Positions 1 through 5,830 of a DNA stretch of 5,830 bases are shown here, piece after piece. Source of the stretch: Flavobacteriales bacterium UBA5933 (lineage in GTDB: Bacteria; Bacteroidota; Bacteroidia; Flavobacteriales; Weeksellaceae); contig DJDD01000149.1 in NCBI GenBank assembly GCA_002430925.1, positions 1 through 5,830 of the forward strand, in the 5' to 3' direction. The translations under genes and the position numbers were made by a program. A model generated the notes under the pieces. That model did no database searches, was not told the origin of the DNA, and was given only the letters and a program-made list of their open reading frames with translations. Numbering within the stretch: position 1 is the first letter of the stretch; every line of letters starts with the position of its first letter.

Positions 1-127
1 GCATCCTTTTTAGATTGGATAAATTTTGACTTGTTCACTGCATTTCGACTTCATTCAATGACCAAGTCGATATGGAATGACCAATCTAAAAAGATATAGC
101 GAAAAGCGCGGTGCGTAGCAATTGCCC
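1..127 (+). ncRNA. Structured repeat element / candidate ncRNA, copy 1 (possibly Flavo-1-like)
   Basis: Left arm CTTTTTAGATTGG (6-18) pairs perfectly over 13 bp with CCAATCTAAAAAG (81-93). The outer bases GCA (1-3) can pair with TGC (123-125). Between the long stem and the end lies a conserved 3' segment with AGCGAAAAGC (98-107) and a small hairpin, TGC (112-114) pairing with GCA (118-120) around loop GTA. A second copy lies at 5036-5161 in the same orientation. The window starts inside the element, so a few 5' bases are probably missing. On its own strand it faces the 3' end of the convergent DUF5686 gene, with no same-strand gene after it, which argues against a leader function for this copy. 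The resemblance to the flavobacterial Flavo-1 RNA motif is from memory. A dispersed repeat without RNA function is the main alternative. Confidence 0.6.
41..74. repeat. Palindromic (REP-like) repeat nested in loop of copy 1
   Basis: CATTTCGACTT (41-51) is the inverted complement of AAGTCGATATG (64-74) with one T-T mismatch, enclosing a 12-base loop. It sits wholly inside the loop of the 13-bp stem of the surrounding element. A related but eroded version is at 5055-5088, sharing CATTTC, ACTTC and TCAATGACCAAGTC. Short motifs of this CATTTCGACTTC...TCAATGACC type recur in flavobacterial intergenic DNA in my recollection. Whether this is an inserted repeat or part of the original element cannot be told from two copies. 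Confidence 0.55.
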
Positions 128-180
128 TAAAAATAATTTACAACTATTAAAACAGCTTTTATTTATTGATTTTAAATGAA

Positions 181-2595
181 TTATAAAAAGTTGAGATTGA
201 TTGTTAATTTAAGATGAAGATTGTCTACGAATTTTTGTTGTGAATAGGCTCCTAATCGATAATATAATCCTAAACCAAATGTTTTGAAAAGTATATTATT
301 AACTTCTACTCCAGCTTCATGAAAATAATTATTTAACTTTTTGAAATCCATATTTCCGTGATTTTCTCTATGCTTCATATCTCCCCAAACTCCTCGATAA
401 ATAAATTGAGGTAAAATAACTTTATTATTTCCTACTTTTATTCCTGCAAAAATATGTTTTATATTAAAGGAAACATACCTATCGGCATAGAATTCTCCTG
501 CTTTCATTGTTTCAAAACTATTTAGACCACCAACACCAAAATTTAAAAAACCATTGCTTTTAGCATTTCCTTTACCTTCGAACAAATTCATTAAAGGAAT
601 ATCACCGTTAATCCAATCTGCATTTAAATTGAAACTTGTTTTTCCAAATCGAGTTTCGAACATATCAAAATAAGAGAAGTTGATACGTAAAGGATCATAA
701 TCAGAATTAAATATATCCCAATATTTAGCAACTGTTATATAAAATACCGATTTACCACTATTTACTGTAACTCTTCCGTAAGGTGTTTGTATAAATTTAT
801 CCTTTGGAGCAAAACGAATAGATAATTGTGTATTATATAATTGGAACCAGCCTCTTTTATTTTTGAAATTGTAATCAAATTCAGCTTTTTGTTTTTCGTA
901 ATTTAACGATAGATTAAATGTTAAGTTTTGAAAAATATCCTGCTGATACCCCAATGAATATGTTTTAAAAGAAAAATACTCATTATTGTAAATATTACTA
1001 AATGCATTATTTACAAAACTTGTATAATTTGATTGCAATAAAATTGGAGATTTACCTGAGGGAGAAACATCTTGTTTATATCTAAAAAATAGTTTTCCTG
1101 AATATTTTTTATTGACGAAATATTCTCCTCCGTAACCAAATTTCATTTTTTTATCCTGAAAACCATAAGCTGAATAAGCATTTAATGTATATTTATCGCT
1201 TAACTTTTCGTTTGTACTAAAAGCAGCACCTAAACGAAGTCCTTCATAATCATTATAACCAGCAATATTCGTTAAATCCAAATCAAATTTCCCAACTGGA
1301 AATTTCCCACCAGAATTAATAATTCTTAGTAATTTTAATTGCTTTTCTAGCTTATATTTTAGTCCTAAACTATCTACTTTATTGTAGGTATTTTTATCTT
1401 TATTTGATAAAGAAGAATCACGATAACCTTCCATTATGTTATCCCACTTTTTCTCAACCATATTCTCAAAAGAGATTTCATCTTCGTAACCTAAAAAATC
1501 TTTTCTTTTGAGATGTGCAGGATTTTCTATATTCTTGAACGTTGTTTCCAGATTAACCCAAATTTTTTCTTTTTTATCCGCAAATGAGTTTTCTGTTAAT
1601 TGTTCTGTAAATTTAAAATTACCTCCCTCCATTCTGTATTTCTGAATATTGGGAATCCATGTACCATTACTAAGTTTCCAGTCAGCTTCTAACTCAGCAA
1701 TATAATTTGTATTTACATTTTCGGCTTCAATTTTAACTAATGCATTGGTTTTATCGTCAATCCAAACTGTACCTTTTATTTGTCTTTGGTCAGTTTTTAC
1801 AGAAGGAAAGAAGCTGACAACAGCTGTTTTTCTATTATTTAGATAAACATCTTCCTTGAAACCATAACGATAGCTTAATAAACCTTCTTTACTAACTGGA
1901 TTAATTATTGCTTTGAAAAAGAAATTTATTTTATCTTGATCAAAATCAAATACGATTGGTTGCATGGCAATATATTCGTATAAAGGAGATTTTATTCCTG
2001 AAATTTGAGAAGATTGAATAATATTTTTTAAACCAAATTTCTTAGATATTTTATGATCCATTGCTCTTTCTCCTAAAAACAAATGGTTGTTATCTAATAA
2101 TTTTTTCCATTTATTATTGACAGAATCATTGTGATTTTTTGGATGATCTATATAAGGAATAGAATCATTATTTACTGTGCTCCAAAATTTGGTATATGAT
2201 TTAAAAAATAAATTATTTGCTTTTCGGATAGAATTTTTGGATTGATTTTTAATTGCTTTGATGATAATATTTCTTCCAACAGAATCATTTGTAGTAAACA
2301 TAACCTCATCTAAACTAATAAATGATGGTTTCATTTTAACATCAATAATAGCTTTACTTTCTATATTAACAACTTCAGAAAAGTATCCGTTTTTTATTAT
2401 ATTGATTGTTGGAGAAGATGTATTAATTTCTAATTCTCCTATTTCATTCGTTTCACCTAAAAATTCTTTAGCTTCATTATAAATATTAGCTCCAATAACT
2501 CTAAAATCGTCTTGAGCATCAAAAACTCTAATTTTAACCTGAGAAAAAGCAAAAAATGATAAGAAAAAATTAAACAAGAATATATAATATTTCAT
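181..2595 (-). CDS. Carboxypeptidase-regulatory-like / DUF5686 family outer-membrane protein
   Basis: The 804-residue product begins with a signal peptide (about residues 1-19, hydrophobic core ending AFSQ), so it is exported. Residues about 20-93 look like a CarboxypepD_reg-like beta-sandwich (VKIRVFDAQ, then NEIGELEI), ending in SLDEV, as is common in Bacteroidota outer-membrane proteins. The middle part, about 97-430, matches my memory of DUF5686 (FFKSYTKFW, FLGERAMDHK, KGTVWIDD). From about 430 to the C terminus, alternating aromatic/polar strands such as GLRLGAAFSTNEK and a final LKLTINLNFL suggest an outer-membrane beta-barrel. The molecular role of the family is unknown to me. The ATG at 2595 is preferred over an in-frame TTG at 2616, because the ATG begins directly at the signal peptide and follows AAAAGA. 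The stop is TAA at 181-183. The gene is the last on its strand here, and no convincing terminator is visible in 128-180. The perfect stem of the neighbouring element could terminate transcription from this side, but that is inference. Confidence 0.85.
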   Translation of the reverse strand: MKYYIFLFNFFLSFFAFSQVKIRVFDAQDDFRVIGANIYNEAKEFLGETNEIGELEINTSSPTINIIKNGYFSEVVNIESKAIIDVKMKPSFISLDEVMFTTNDSVGRNIIIKAIKNQSKNSIRKANNLFFKSYTKFWSTVNNDSIPYIDHPKNHNDSVNNKWKKLLDNNHLFLGERAMDHKISKKFGLKNIIQSSQISGIKSPLYEYIAMQPIVFDFDQDKINFFFKAIINPVSKEGLLSYRYGFKEDVYLNNRKTAVVSFFPSVKTDQRQIKGTVWIDDKTNALVKIEAENVNTNYIAELEADWKLSNGTWIPNIQKYRMEGGNFKFTEQLTENSFADKKEKIWVNLETTFKNIENPAHLKRKDFLGYEDEISFENMVEKKWDNIMEGYRDSSLSNKDKNTYNKVDSLGLKYKLEKQLKLLRIINSGGKFPVGKFDLDLTNIAGYNDYEGLRLGAAFSTNEKLSDKYTLNAYSAYGFQDKKMKFGYGGEYFVNKKYSGKLFFRYKQDVSPSGKSPILLQSNYTSFVNNAFSNIYNNEYFSFKTYSLGYQQDIFQNLTFNLSLNYEKQKAEFDYNFKNKRGWFQLYNTQLSIRFAPKDKFIQTPYGRVTVNSGKSVFYITVAKYWDIFNSDYDPLRINFSYFDMFETRFGKTSFNLNADWINGDIPLMNLFEGKGNAKSNGFLNFGVGGLNSFETMKAGEFYADRYVSFNIKHIFAGIKVGNNKVILPQFIYRGVWGDMKHRENHGNMDFKKLNNYFHEAGVEVNNILFKTFGLGLYYRLGAYSQQKFVDNLHLKLTINLNFL

Positions 2596-2622
2596 TCTTT
2601 TGAATTGAGTATGCAAATAAAT

Positions 2623-2644
2623 AAAAAAAGCAGCGAAATGCTGC
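2623..2644 (-). terminator. Intrinsic terminator after the GNAT gene
   Basis: Read on the minus strand, GCAGC (2644-2640), loop ATTTC and GCTGC (2634-2630) form a 5-bp GC-rich hairpin, followed at once by seven T (2629-2623). This is the normal intrinsic-terminator layout for transcripts leaving the acetyltransferase gene, about 80 bases past its stop. It lies only 27 bases before the ATG of the DUF5686 gene, so that gene's promoter must overlap or precede it. If the promoter precedes it, the hairpin would sit in the leader. On the plus strand the hairpin lacks a good T run. Confidence 0.65.
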
Positions 2645-2684
2645 CCTAAAAATTATTTTTTTATAGATAAAATATTGTATTTAT

Positions 2685-2703
2685 TACTTTTAATAAAAAA
2701 GTA
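2685..2703. repeat. AT-rich inverted repeat just past the GNAT stop
   Basis: TACTTTT (2685-2691) and AAAAGTA (2697-2703) form a 7-bp inverted repeat with a five-base loop, 19 bases beyond the stop codon of the acetyltransferase gene. It has a single GC pair, so it is weak as a terminator. It may protect the 3' end of the transcript or simply reflect base composition. Confidence 0.25.
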
Positions 2704-2722
2704 GTATTGATTCAAAAAATTA

Positions 2723-3637
2723 TTAAAGCGTTTTTCTGTAGATATAATCATCCATTACATAGCCATTGCCAATCTCAAACACTTTAGATTCCACATTACG
2801 AAATCCATTTTTCTCATAAAAACGAATAGCTTTTTGATTATTTTTATTTACAGTTAATTGAATAAATTTCGCTTGATTTTTCTGTGCAAAATCAATTACT
2901 CTGTTCATCATCATCTGCCCAATTCCTTTCGTTTGATTATTTGATTTTAGATATATTTTAGATAAATACACTATATTTTCTTCTTTATTAAAATAATAAT
3001 GTAAATAACCAGAAGGGATATTATCTATTTTTAATATTTCCCATGTTTCTCCATTAGCAATACCTTCATTTACTTTATTAGGATTGTACATCATATCAAT
3101 CATATAGTTGATTTGATCTTTATCTAAAATATCTTTATAACATTCATTCCATATTTCTCTTGCCAAAGGTTGAACTAAGTGAATATTTTTTTCATTTACT
3201 GTATGAAAATGTAAATAAACATCAAGTTTAGGCTGTTTAAAAACAGTTGTTTCAGCTTCATTTAAGACTACTTCTTGCTGTAAAGCAATTTCTTGTTGTA
3301 AAGCTTGGAATGCCCATTTTCTTTTTAAATACGAAAAATATACAATTCCAATTAATATAAATATAAGAACTTCTATTATGACAGATATTTTGCTATGCAT
3401 TAAGTAATCTTGCATTGCTTCGCTATAACTATTCATCGCATCTGGCGATGGATTTTTTGGGAAATCTATACCAATATCAATTGTTTTGGTCATAAATAAA
3501 ATAACTAAAACAAAACCAAAAAATATACTACATGCAAAATATAACCCAATAACAGTAAGTATCGTTTTAAGTTTATCTTTTTTGAAAATTCTTGCTAAAA
3601 AATAAAATTGTAAACTAAATAATAAGACTAAATACAC
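2723..3637 (-). CDS. Membrane-anchored GNAT family N-acetyltransferase
   Basis: The 304-residue product has two parts. The N-terminal part (about 1-104) carries hydrophobic helices at about 2-17, 24-49 and 84-104. It is followed by a Gln/Glu-rich stretch (about 105-130, QALQQEIALQQEVV) that could be a short coiled coil. The C-terminal part (about 138-304) is a GNAT domain. It has VYLSKIYL on the core strand, the acetyl-CoA loop QTKGIG (235-240), and the motif B region NNQKAIRFYEKNGF (266-279). The domain should transfer an acetyl group from acetyl-CoA to an amine; the substrate cannot be told. The start is GTG at 3637. A TAA lies in frame two codons upstream, and the next in-frame Met (residue 49) would lose the first helices. 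In my memory close relatives of this GNAT domain are usually about 165-residue soluble proteins, so the membrane extension is unusual; I do not recognise it. The gene is divergent from kbl, with its own promoter, and is followed by a terminator. Confidence 0.8.
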   Translation of the reverse strand: MYLVLLFSLQFYFLARIFKKDKLKTILTVIGLYFACSIFFGFVLVILFMTKTIDIGIDFPKNPSPDAMNSYSEAMQDYLMHSKISVIIEVLIFILIGIVYFSYLKRKWAFQALQQEIALQQEVVLNEAETTVFKQPKLDVYLHFHTVNEKNIHLVQPLAREIWNECYKDILDKDQINYMIDMMYNPNKVNEGIANGETWEILKIDNIPSGYLHYYFNKEENIVYLSKIYLKSNNQTKGIGQMMMNRVIDFAQKNQAKFIQLTVNKNNQKAIRFYEKNGFRNVESKVFEIGNGYVMDDYIYRKTL

Positions 3638-3659
3638 TTTTTATGACTTTAATTCTATA

Positions 3660-3687
3660 CAAAGTTAATCAAAACTAAGGGAAACAA
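3660..3687 (-). promoter_or_regulatory. Promoter of the GNAT gene (Bacteroidota type)
   Basis: On the minus strand, TAACTTTG (3667-3660) matches the TAnnTTTG -7 box exactly, and TTG (3687-3685) lies 17 bases upstream as a possible -33 element. Transcription would begin near 3653, giving a leader of roughly 15 bases before the GTG at 3637. The -33 element adjoins the kbl -7 box on the other strand, so the two promoters probably compete. Confidence 0.6.
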
Positions 3688-3688
3688 T

Positions 3689-3696
3689 TATATTTG
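3689..3696 (+). promoter_or_regulatory. Promoter -7 box of kbl (Bacteroidota type)
   Basis: TATATTTG matches TAnnTTTG exactly and lies 23 bases before the kbl ATG, implying a short leader of about 15-20 bases. No good TTG is present at the expected -33 distance; TTA at 3665-3667 is the nearest candidate. The leader (AAAACAAAAGTAATTTATTT) has no Shine-Dalgarno sequence, which is usual for this phylum. Confidence 0.6.
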
Positions 3697-3719
3697 TACA
3701 AAACAAAAGTAATTTATTT

Positions 3720-4922
3720 ATGTACAGTAATAAATTCCAAGAACACTTACAAACACAACTAAATGATTTAGAAGAACAAGGATTGTTCAAAAAAGAAAGA
3801 ATCATTGCTTCTCCACAAAGTGCAGAGATTACATTAGAAAATGGTAAAAAATTATTAAATTTTTGTGCCAATAACTACCTTGGCTTATCTGATAATAAAG
3901 AAGTTGTAAACGCTTCTCAACAAATGTTAGATCATCGTGGTTATGGAATGTCTTCGGTTCGTTTTATTTGTGGAACACAAGATATACACAAGCAATTAGA
4001 AGAAAAAATATCTTCTTTTGTAGGAATGGAAGATACTATTTTATACGCTGCAGCATTTGATGCGAATGGAGGAGTTTTTGAACCTTTATTTACAGAAGAA
4101 GATGCGATAATTTCTGACGAATTAAATCATGCTTCAATTATTGACGGAGTTCGTTTATGTAAAGCTGCTCGTTACCGTTACAAAAACAATAACATGCAGG
4201 ATTTAGAAGCCCAATTAATTGCTGCTTCAGAAAAAAATCATCGTTTCAAAATTATTGTAACCGATGGTGTTTTCTCTATGGATGGTATTGTTGCTGACTT
4301 AAAAGGTGTATGTGACTTAGCTGATAAATATGATGCTTTGGTGATGGTAGATGATTCTCATGCGACAGGTTTTATTGGAAAAACTGGTCGTGGTACACAT
4401 GAACACAATGAAGTAATGGGACGTGTAGACATTATTACTTCTACTTTAGGTAAAGCTTTAGGTGGTGCTATGGGAGGATTTACAGCTGGTAAAAAAGAAG
4501 TAATAGAAATGTTACGTCAAAAATCTCGTCCTTATTTATTTTCTAATTCTTTAGCTCCTGGAATTGTTGGTGCTGCATTACAAGTATTGGAAATGTTAGA
4601 GAAAGATACATCTTTACGTGATAAAGTAATGTGGAATGCTGACTATTTCCGTAAAGGAATGGTTGATGCTGGATTTGATATTCCTGATGGAAATGCTGCA
4701 ATTGTTCCTGTAATGTTATATGATGCTAAATTATCACAGATAATGGCTGATAAATTACTTGAAGAAGGTGTGTATGTCATCGGATTTTTCTTCCCTGTTG
4801 TTCCTAGAGATAAAGCTAGAATTCGTGTACAATTATCTGCTGCACATACAAAAGAACAATTAGACCATACTATTGCTGCTTTTACAAAAGTTGGAAAAGA
4901 ATTAGGGGTTATTAAAAAATAA
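3720..4922 (+). CDS. kbl: Glycine C-acetyltransferase (2-amino-3-ketobutyrate CoA ligase)
   Basis: This is a PLP-dependent enzyme of the alpha-oxoamine synthase family. It interconverts 2-amino-3-oxobutyrate plus CoA with glycine plus acetyl-CoA, the second step of threonine breakdown through threonine dehydrogenase, in the cytoplasm. The 400-residue length fits the family (about 398 in E. coli). Visible landmarks are CANNYLGL (49-56), NHASIIDG with His137 expected to stack on PLP, DDSHATG (211-217) with Asp211 expected to contact the pyridine nitrogen, STLGKALGG with Lys245 as the Schiff-base lysine, and RIRVQLSAAHT with Arg369 expected to bind the substrate carboxylate. CANNYLGL and GFFFPVVP favour KBL over BioF or serine palmitoyltransferase. 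The ATG at 3720 follows a TAnnTTTG promoter closely. The gene is monocistronic, ending in TAA with a strong terminator 21 bases later. No threonine dehydrogenase gene lies in the window. Confidence 0.95.
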   Translation: MYSNKFQEHLQTQLNDLEEQGLFKKERIIASPQSAEITLENGKKLLNFCANNYLGLSDNKEVVNASQQMLDHRGYGMSSVRFICGTQDIHKQLEEKISSFVGMEDTILYAAAFDANGGVFEPLFTEEDAIISDELNHASIIDGVRLCKAARYRYKNNNMQDLEAQLIAASEKNHRFKIIVTDGVFSMDGIVADLKGVCDLADKYDALVMVDDSHATGFIGKTGRGTHEHNEVMGRVDIITSTLGKALGGAMGGFTAGKKEVIEMLRQKSRPYLFSNSLAPGIVGAALQVLEMLEKDTSLRDKVMWNADYFRKGMVDAGFDIPDGNAAIVPVMLYDAKLSQIMADKLLEEGVYVIGFFFPVVPRDKARIRVQLSAAHTKEQLDHTIAAFTKVGKELGVIKK

Positions 4923-4943
4923 TTTCTTTCTCAAAATATTTTT

Positions 4944-4976
4944 AAAACCGATTTTTATAAAATCGGTTTTATTTTA
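4944..4976 (+). terminator. Intrinsic terminator of kbl
   Basis: AAAACCGATTTT (4944-4955) and AAAATCGGTTTT (4959-4970) form a perfect 12-bp stem with loop TAT, followed by a T-rich run (TTTTATTTTATTT) from 4967. It begins 21 bases after the kbl stop. Because the stem is flanked by A on one side and T on the other, it could also work on the minus strand. It separates kbl from the structured element and the gene at 5222. Confidence 0.85.
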
Positions 4977-5035
4977 TTTATAAGCCTTTTTATTCAATAA
5001 GATTATATTCTAGAATCTGCAATAGTGATTGAAGC

Positions 5036-5161
5036 GGCATCCTTTTTAGATTGGCATTTCAACTTCGATCAATGACCAAGTCTTTATGTAATATCCTAGT
5101 AAAAATACAATAACCAATCTAAAAAGATACAGCGTAAAAGCACGACCCGAAGGGATTGCCC
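5036..5161 (+). ncRNA. Structured repeat element / candidate ncRNA, copy 2 (possibly Flavo-1-like)
   Basis: Outer bases GGCA (5036-5039) can pair with TGCC (5157-5160). The inner 13-bp stem CTTTTTAGATTGG (5042-5054) with CCAATCTAAAAAG (5114-5126) is identical to that of copy 1 at the left edge. The 3' segment AGCGTAAAAGC (5131-5141) is followed by a small hairpin, CCC (5146-5148) with GGG (5152-5154) around GAA. The matching hairpin in copy 1 is TGC/GCA, so two of three pairs differ while pairing is kept. This supports a folded RNA over a plain DNA repeat. The 5' context GAAGCGGCAT (5031-5040) is probably part of the element. It lies after the kbl terminator and ends about 60 bases before the start of the 5222 gene, so here it could be a leader or a separate transcript. 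TATATTCT at 5004-5011 is only a weak promoter candidate. The rest of 4923-5221 shows no gene. Confidence 0.65.
5055..5088. repeat. Eroded palindromic (REP-like) repeat in loop of copy 2
   Basis: CATTTCAACTT (5055-5065) and AAGTCTTTATG (5078-5088) correspond to the arms of the palindrome at 41-74, but pairing remains only at CAT/ATG and ACTT/AAGT. The central TCAATGACCAAGTC is identical in both copies. The surrounding 13-bp stem is unchanged, so the two layers have drifted at different rates. Confidence 0.45.
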
Positions 5162-5221
5162 TAATTCTAATAAATATTATTTTAAAAAATTAAACTAACA
5201 TCGTTTTTAAAAATTAGAATT

Positions 5222-5722
5222 ATGTTATTCAAATCTAAAAATTATCAAATAATAACTCATCTAACCAAAGATGAAGCAATAAAAATACTTGAAGAAAATA
5301 CAACGAAAAAAAAGTTTTTTACTCTTGGATCTTTAAAATCAGAATTTGAGGGTTTTATAAAAGATGATTACTTTGAAATTGAAAAATCTATTTCGGGTAG
5401 AAACTCTTTCAATCCACATATAAAAGGTAATTTTATAAAAATTGATGATGTAACCACTCAAATTAATTTCAGTCTGAAAATGAATTGGTTTGTTTCTGTA
5501 TTCATTGTTTTCTTTACTACATTTATTATAATTTTTGCAATTAGTTCACTATTTCTATTAAAAGAATGGTATTTAGGAATTGGAGGAAGTTTGTTATTTT
5601 TATGCTTTATATACTTTTTTTATTTTATTTTTTCCTCTATTGCTTTGAACAATATTCTTGATTCTTTTAAAAAATTATACCATTCAAATCCAAAACAACA
5701 AGATTATAATACCAATAGATAA
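5222..5722 (+). CDS. Conserved hypothetical two-helix membrane protein with GRNSF motif
   Basis: I do not recognise a function. The 166-residue product has a soluble N-terminal part (about 1-88), two hydrophobic helices at about 89-113 and 117-140, and a short polar tail rich in Lys, Gln and Asn. There is no signal peptide. The stretch ISGRNSFNPHIKGNF (57-71), followed by IKIDDVTTQINFSLKMNWF and the helices, resembles a widespread hypothetical family in Bacteroidota and cyanobacteria, with an (Y/G)RNSF...P...G motif before paired membrane helices; this comparison is from memory. The ATG at 5222 is the first Met after an AT-rich leader without a Shine-Dalgarno sequence. No TAnnTTTG box is visible in 5162-5221, so transcription may begin within or before the structured element. 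No terminator is seen after the TAA stop. Confidence 0.75.
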   Translation: MLFKSKNYQIITHLTKDEAIKILEENTTKKKFFTLGSLKSEFEGFIKDDYFEIEKSISGRNSFNPHIKGNFIKIDDVTTQINFSLKMNWFVSVFIVFFTTFIIIFAISSLFLLKEWYLGIGGSLLFLCFIYFFYFIFSSIALNNILDSFKKLYHSNPKQQDYNTNR

Positions 5723-5758
5723 TTCCTCTAAATTCATAGCTGTGCGTTTATTTTACTT

Positions 5759-5766
5759 TATATTTG
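5759..5766 (+). promoter_or_regulatory. Outward-facing promoter -7 box at right edge
   Basis: TATATTTG is an exact TAnnTTTG match and identical to the kbl box, placed 37 bases after the preceding stop codon. The -33 region is unconvincing (TGTG at 5741-5744). No start codon with a sustained frame follows within the 64 remaining bases, so it would serve a gene beyond the window. Confidence 0.4.
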
Positions 5767-5776
5767 TAGAACTAAA

Positions 5777-5796
5777 CCACAAATTTCACAAAGAAT
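5777..5796. repeat. Possible copy of a common intergenic CACAAATTTCACAAA repeat
   Basis: CCACAAATTTCACAAAGAAT contains two CACAAA units nine bases apart. It resembles dispersed CCACAAATT-type intergenic sequences I recall from flavobacterial genomes. Only one copy is in the window, so repeat status is unproven. Confidence 0.2.
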
Positions 5797-5830
5797 ATTT
5801 TTTATAATCTTACCCGTAGTGCATTATCAT

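Noticed and set aside
1..127. CRISPR-like repeat
   Set aside because: There are only two copies 5 kb apart, each with a large internal loop, and no spacers or cas genes.
2258..2482. A 74-codon plus-strand open frame
   Set aside because: It lies wholly inside and antisense to the DUF5686 coding region, shows no recognisable domain, and has no promoter. It is a shadow of the real gene.
2596..2616. TTG start giving seven extra residues on the DUF5686 protein
   Set aside because: The added residues (MHTQFKR) would precede the signal peptide. The ATG at 2595 starts it directly and is a better codon.
3665..3871. A 68-codon minus-strand open frame over the start of kbl
   Set aside because: It is antisense to the clearly real kbl N terminus and runs into the divergent promoter region, with Cys/Ser-rich composition typical of a shadow frame.
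5008..5015. TTCTAGAA palindrome as an operator site
   Set aside because: It is a single 8-base palindrome in AT-rich DNA with no second copy and no promoter clearly attached.
1..5161. The two structured elements as ends of one composite transposon enclosing the three genes between them
   Set aside because: The copies are in the same orientation, no transposase lies between them, no target duplication is visible, and the enclosed genes look like ordinary core genes.

Overview
The window looks like an AT-rich chromosomal segment from a member of the Bacteroidota, most likely the Flavobacteriaceae. Three things support this. The promoters match the TAnnTTTG -7 box of this phylum. Start codons are not preceded by Shine-Dalgarno purine runs. 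One gene encodes a carboxypeptidase-regulatory-like/DUF5686 outer-membrane protein, a family I know essentially from Bacteroidota. No genus can be named from the sequence alone.

Layout from left to right: (1) at the left edge, a structured repeat or candidate RNA element (1-127, + orientation); (2) a long minus-strand gene for a DUF5686-type outer-membrane protein (181-2595), preceded by an intrinsic terminator at 2623-2644; (3) a minus-strand gene (2723-3637) for a membrane-anchored GNAT N-acetyltransferase; (4) an 82-bp divergent intergenic region carrying a TAnnTTTG promoter for each direction; (5) plus-strand kbl (3720-4922), glycine C-acetyltransferase, closed by a 12-bp-stem terminator; (6) a second copy of the structured element (5036-5161, + orientation); (7) a plus-strand gene for a small two-helix membrane protein of unknown function (5222-5722); (8) at the right edge, an outward-facing promoter-like sequence (5759-5766) with no visible gene after it.

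The genes do not form an obvious single pathway. kbl acts in threonine/glycine interconversion, but no threonine dehydrogenase lies in the window. The acetyltransferase is divergently arranged with kbl, and the DUF5686 gene follows it on the same strand behind a terminator.

The most interesting non-coding feature is the pair of structured elements. Both have an identical 13-bp perfect stem, a conserved 3' segment, and a small terminal hairpin whose stem sequence changes between copies while pairing is kept. An unrelated-looking palindromic repeat sits inside the loop of the long stem, intact in one copy and eroded in the other. The element resembles what I remember of the flavobacterial Flavo-1 RNA motif, but that identification is from memory and needs a covariance-model search.
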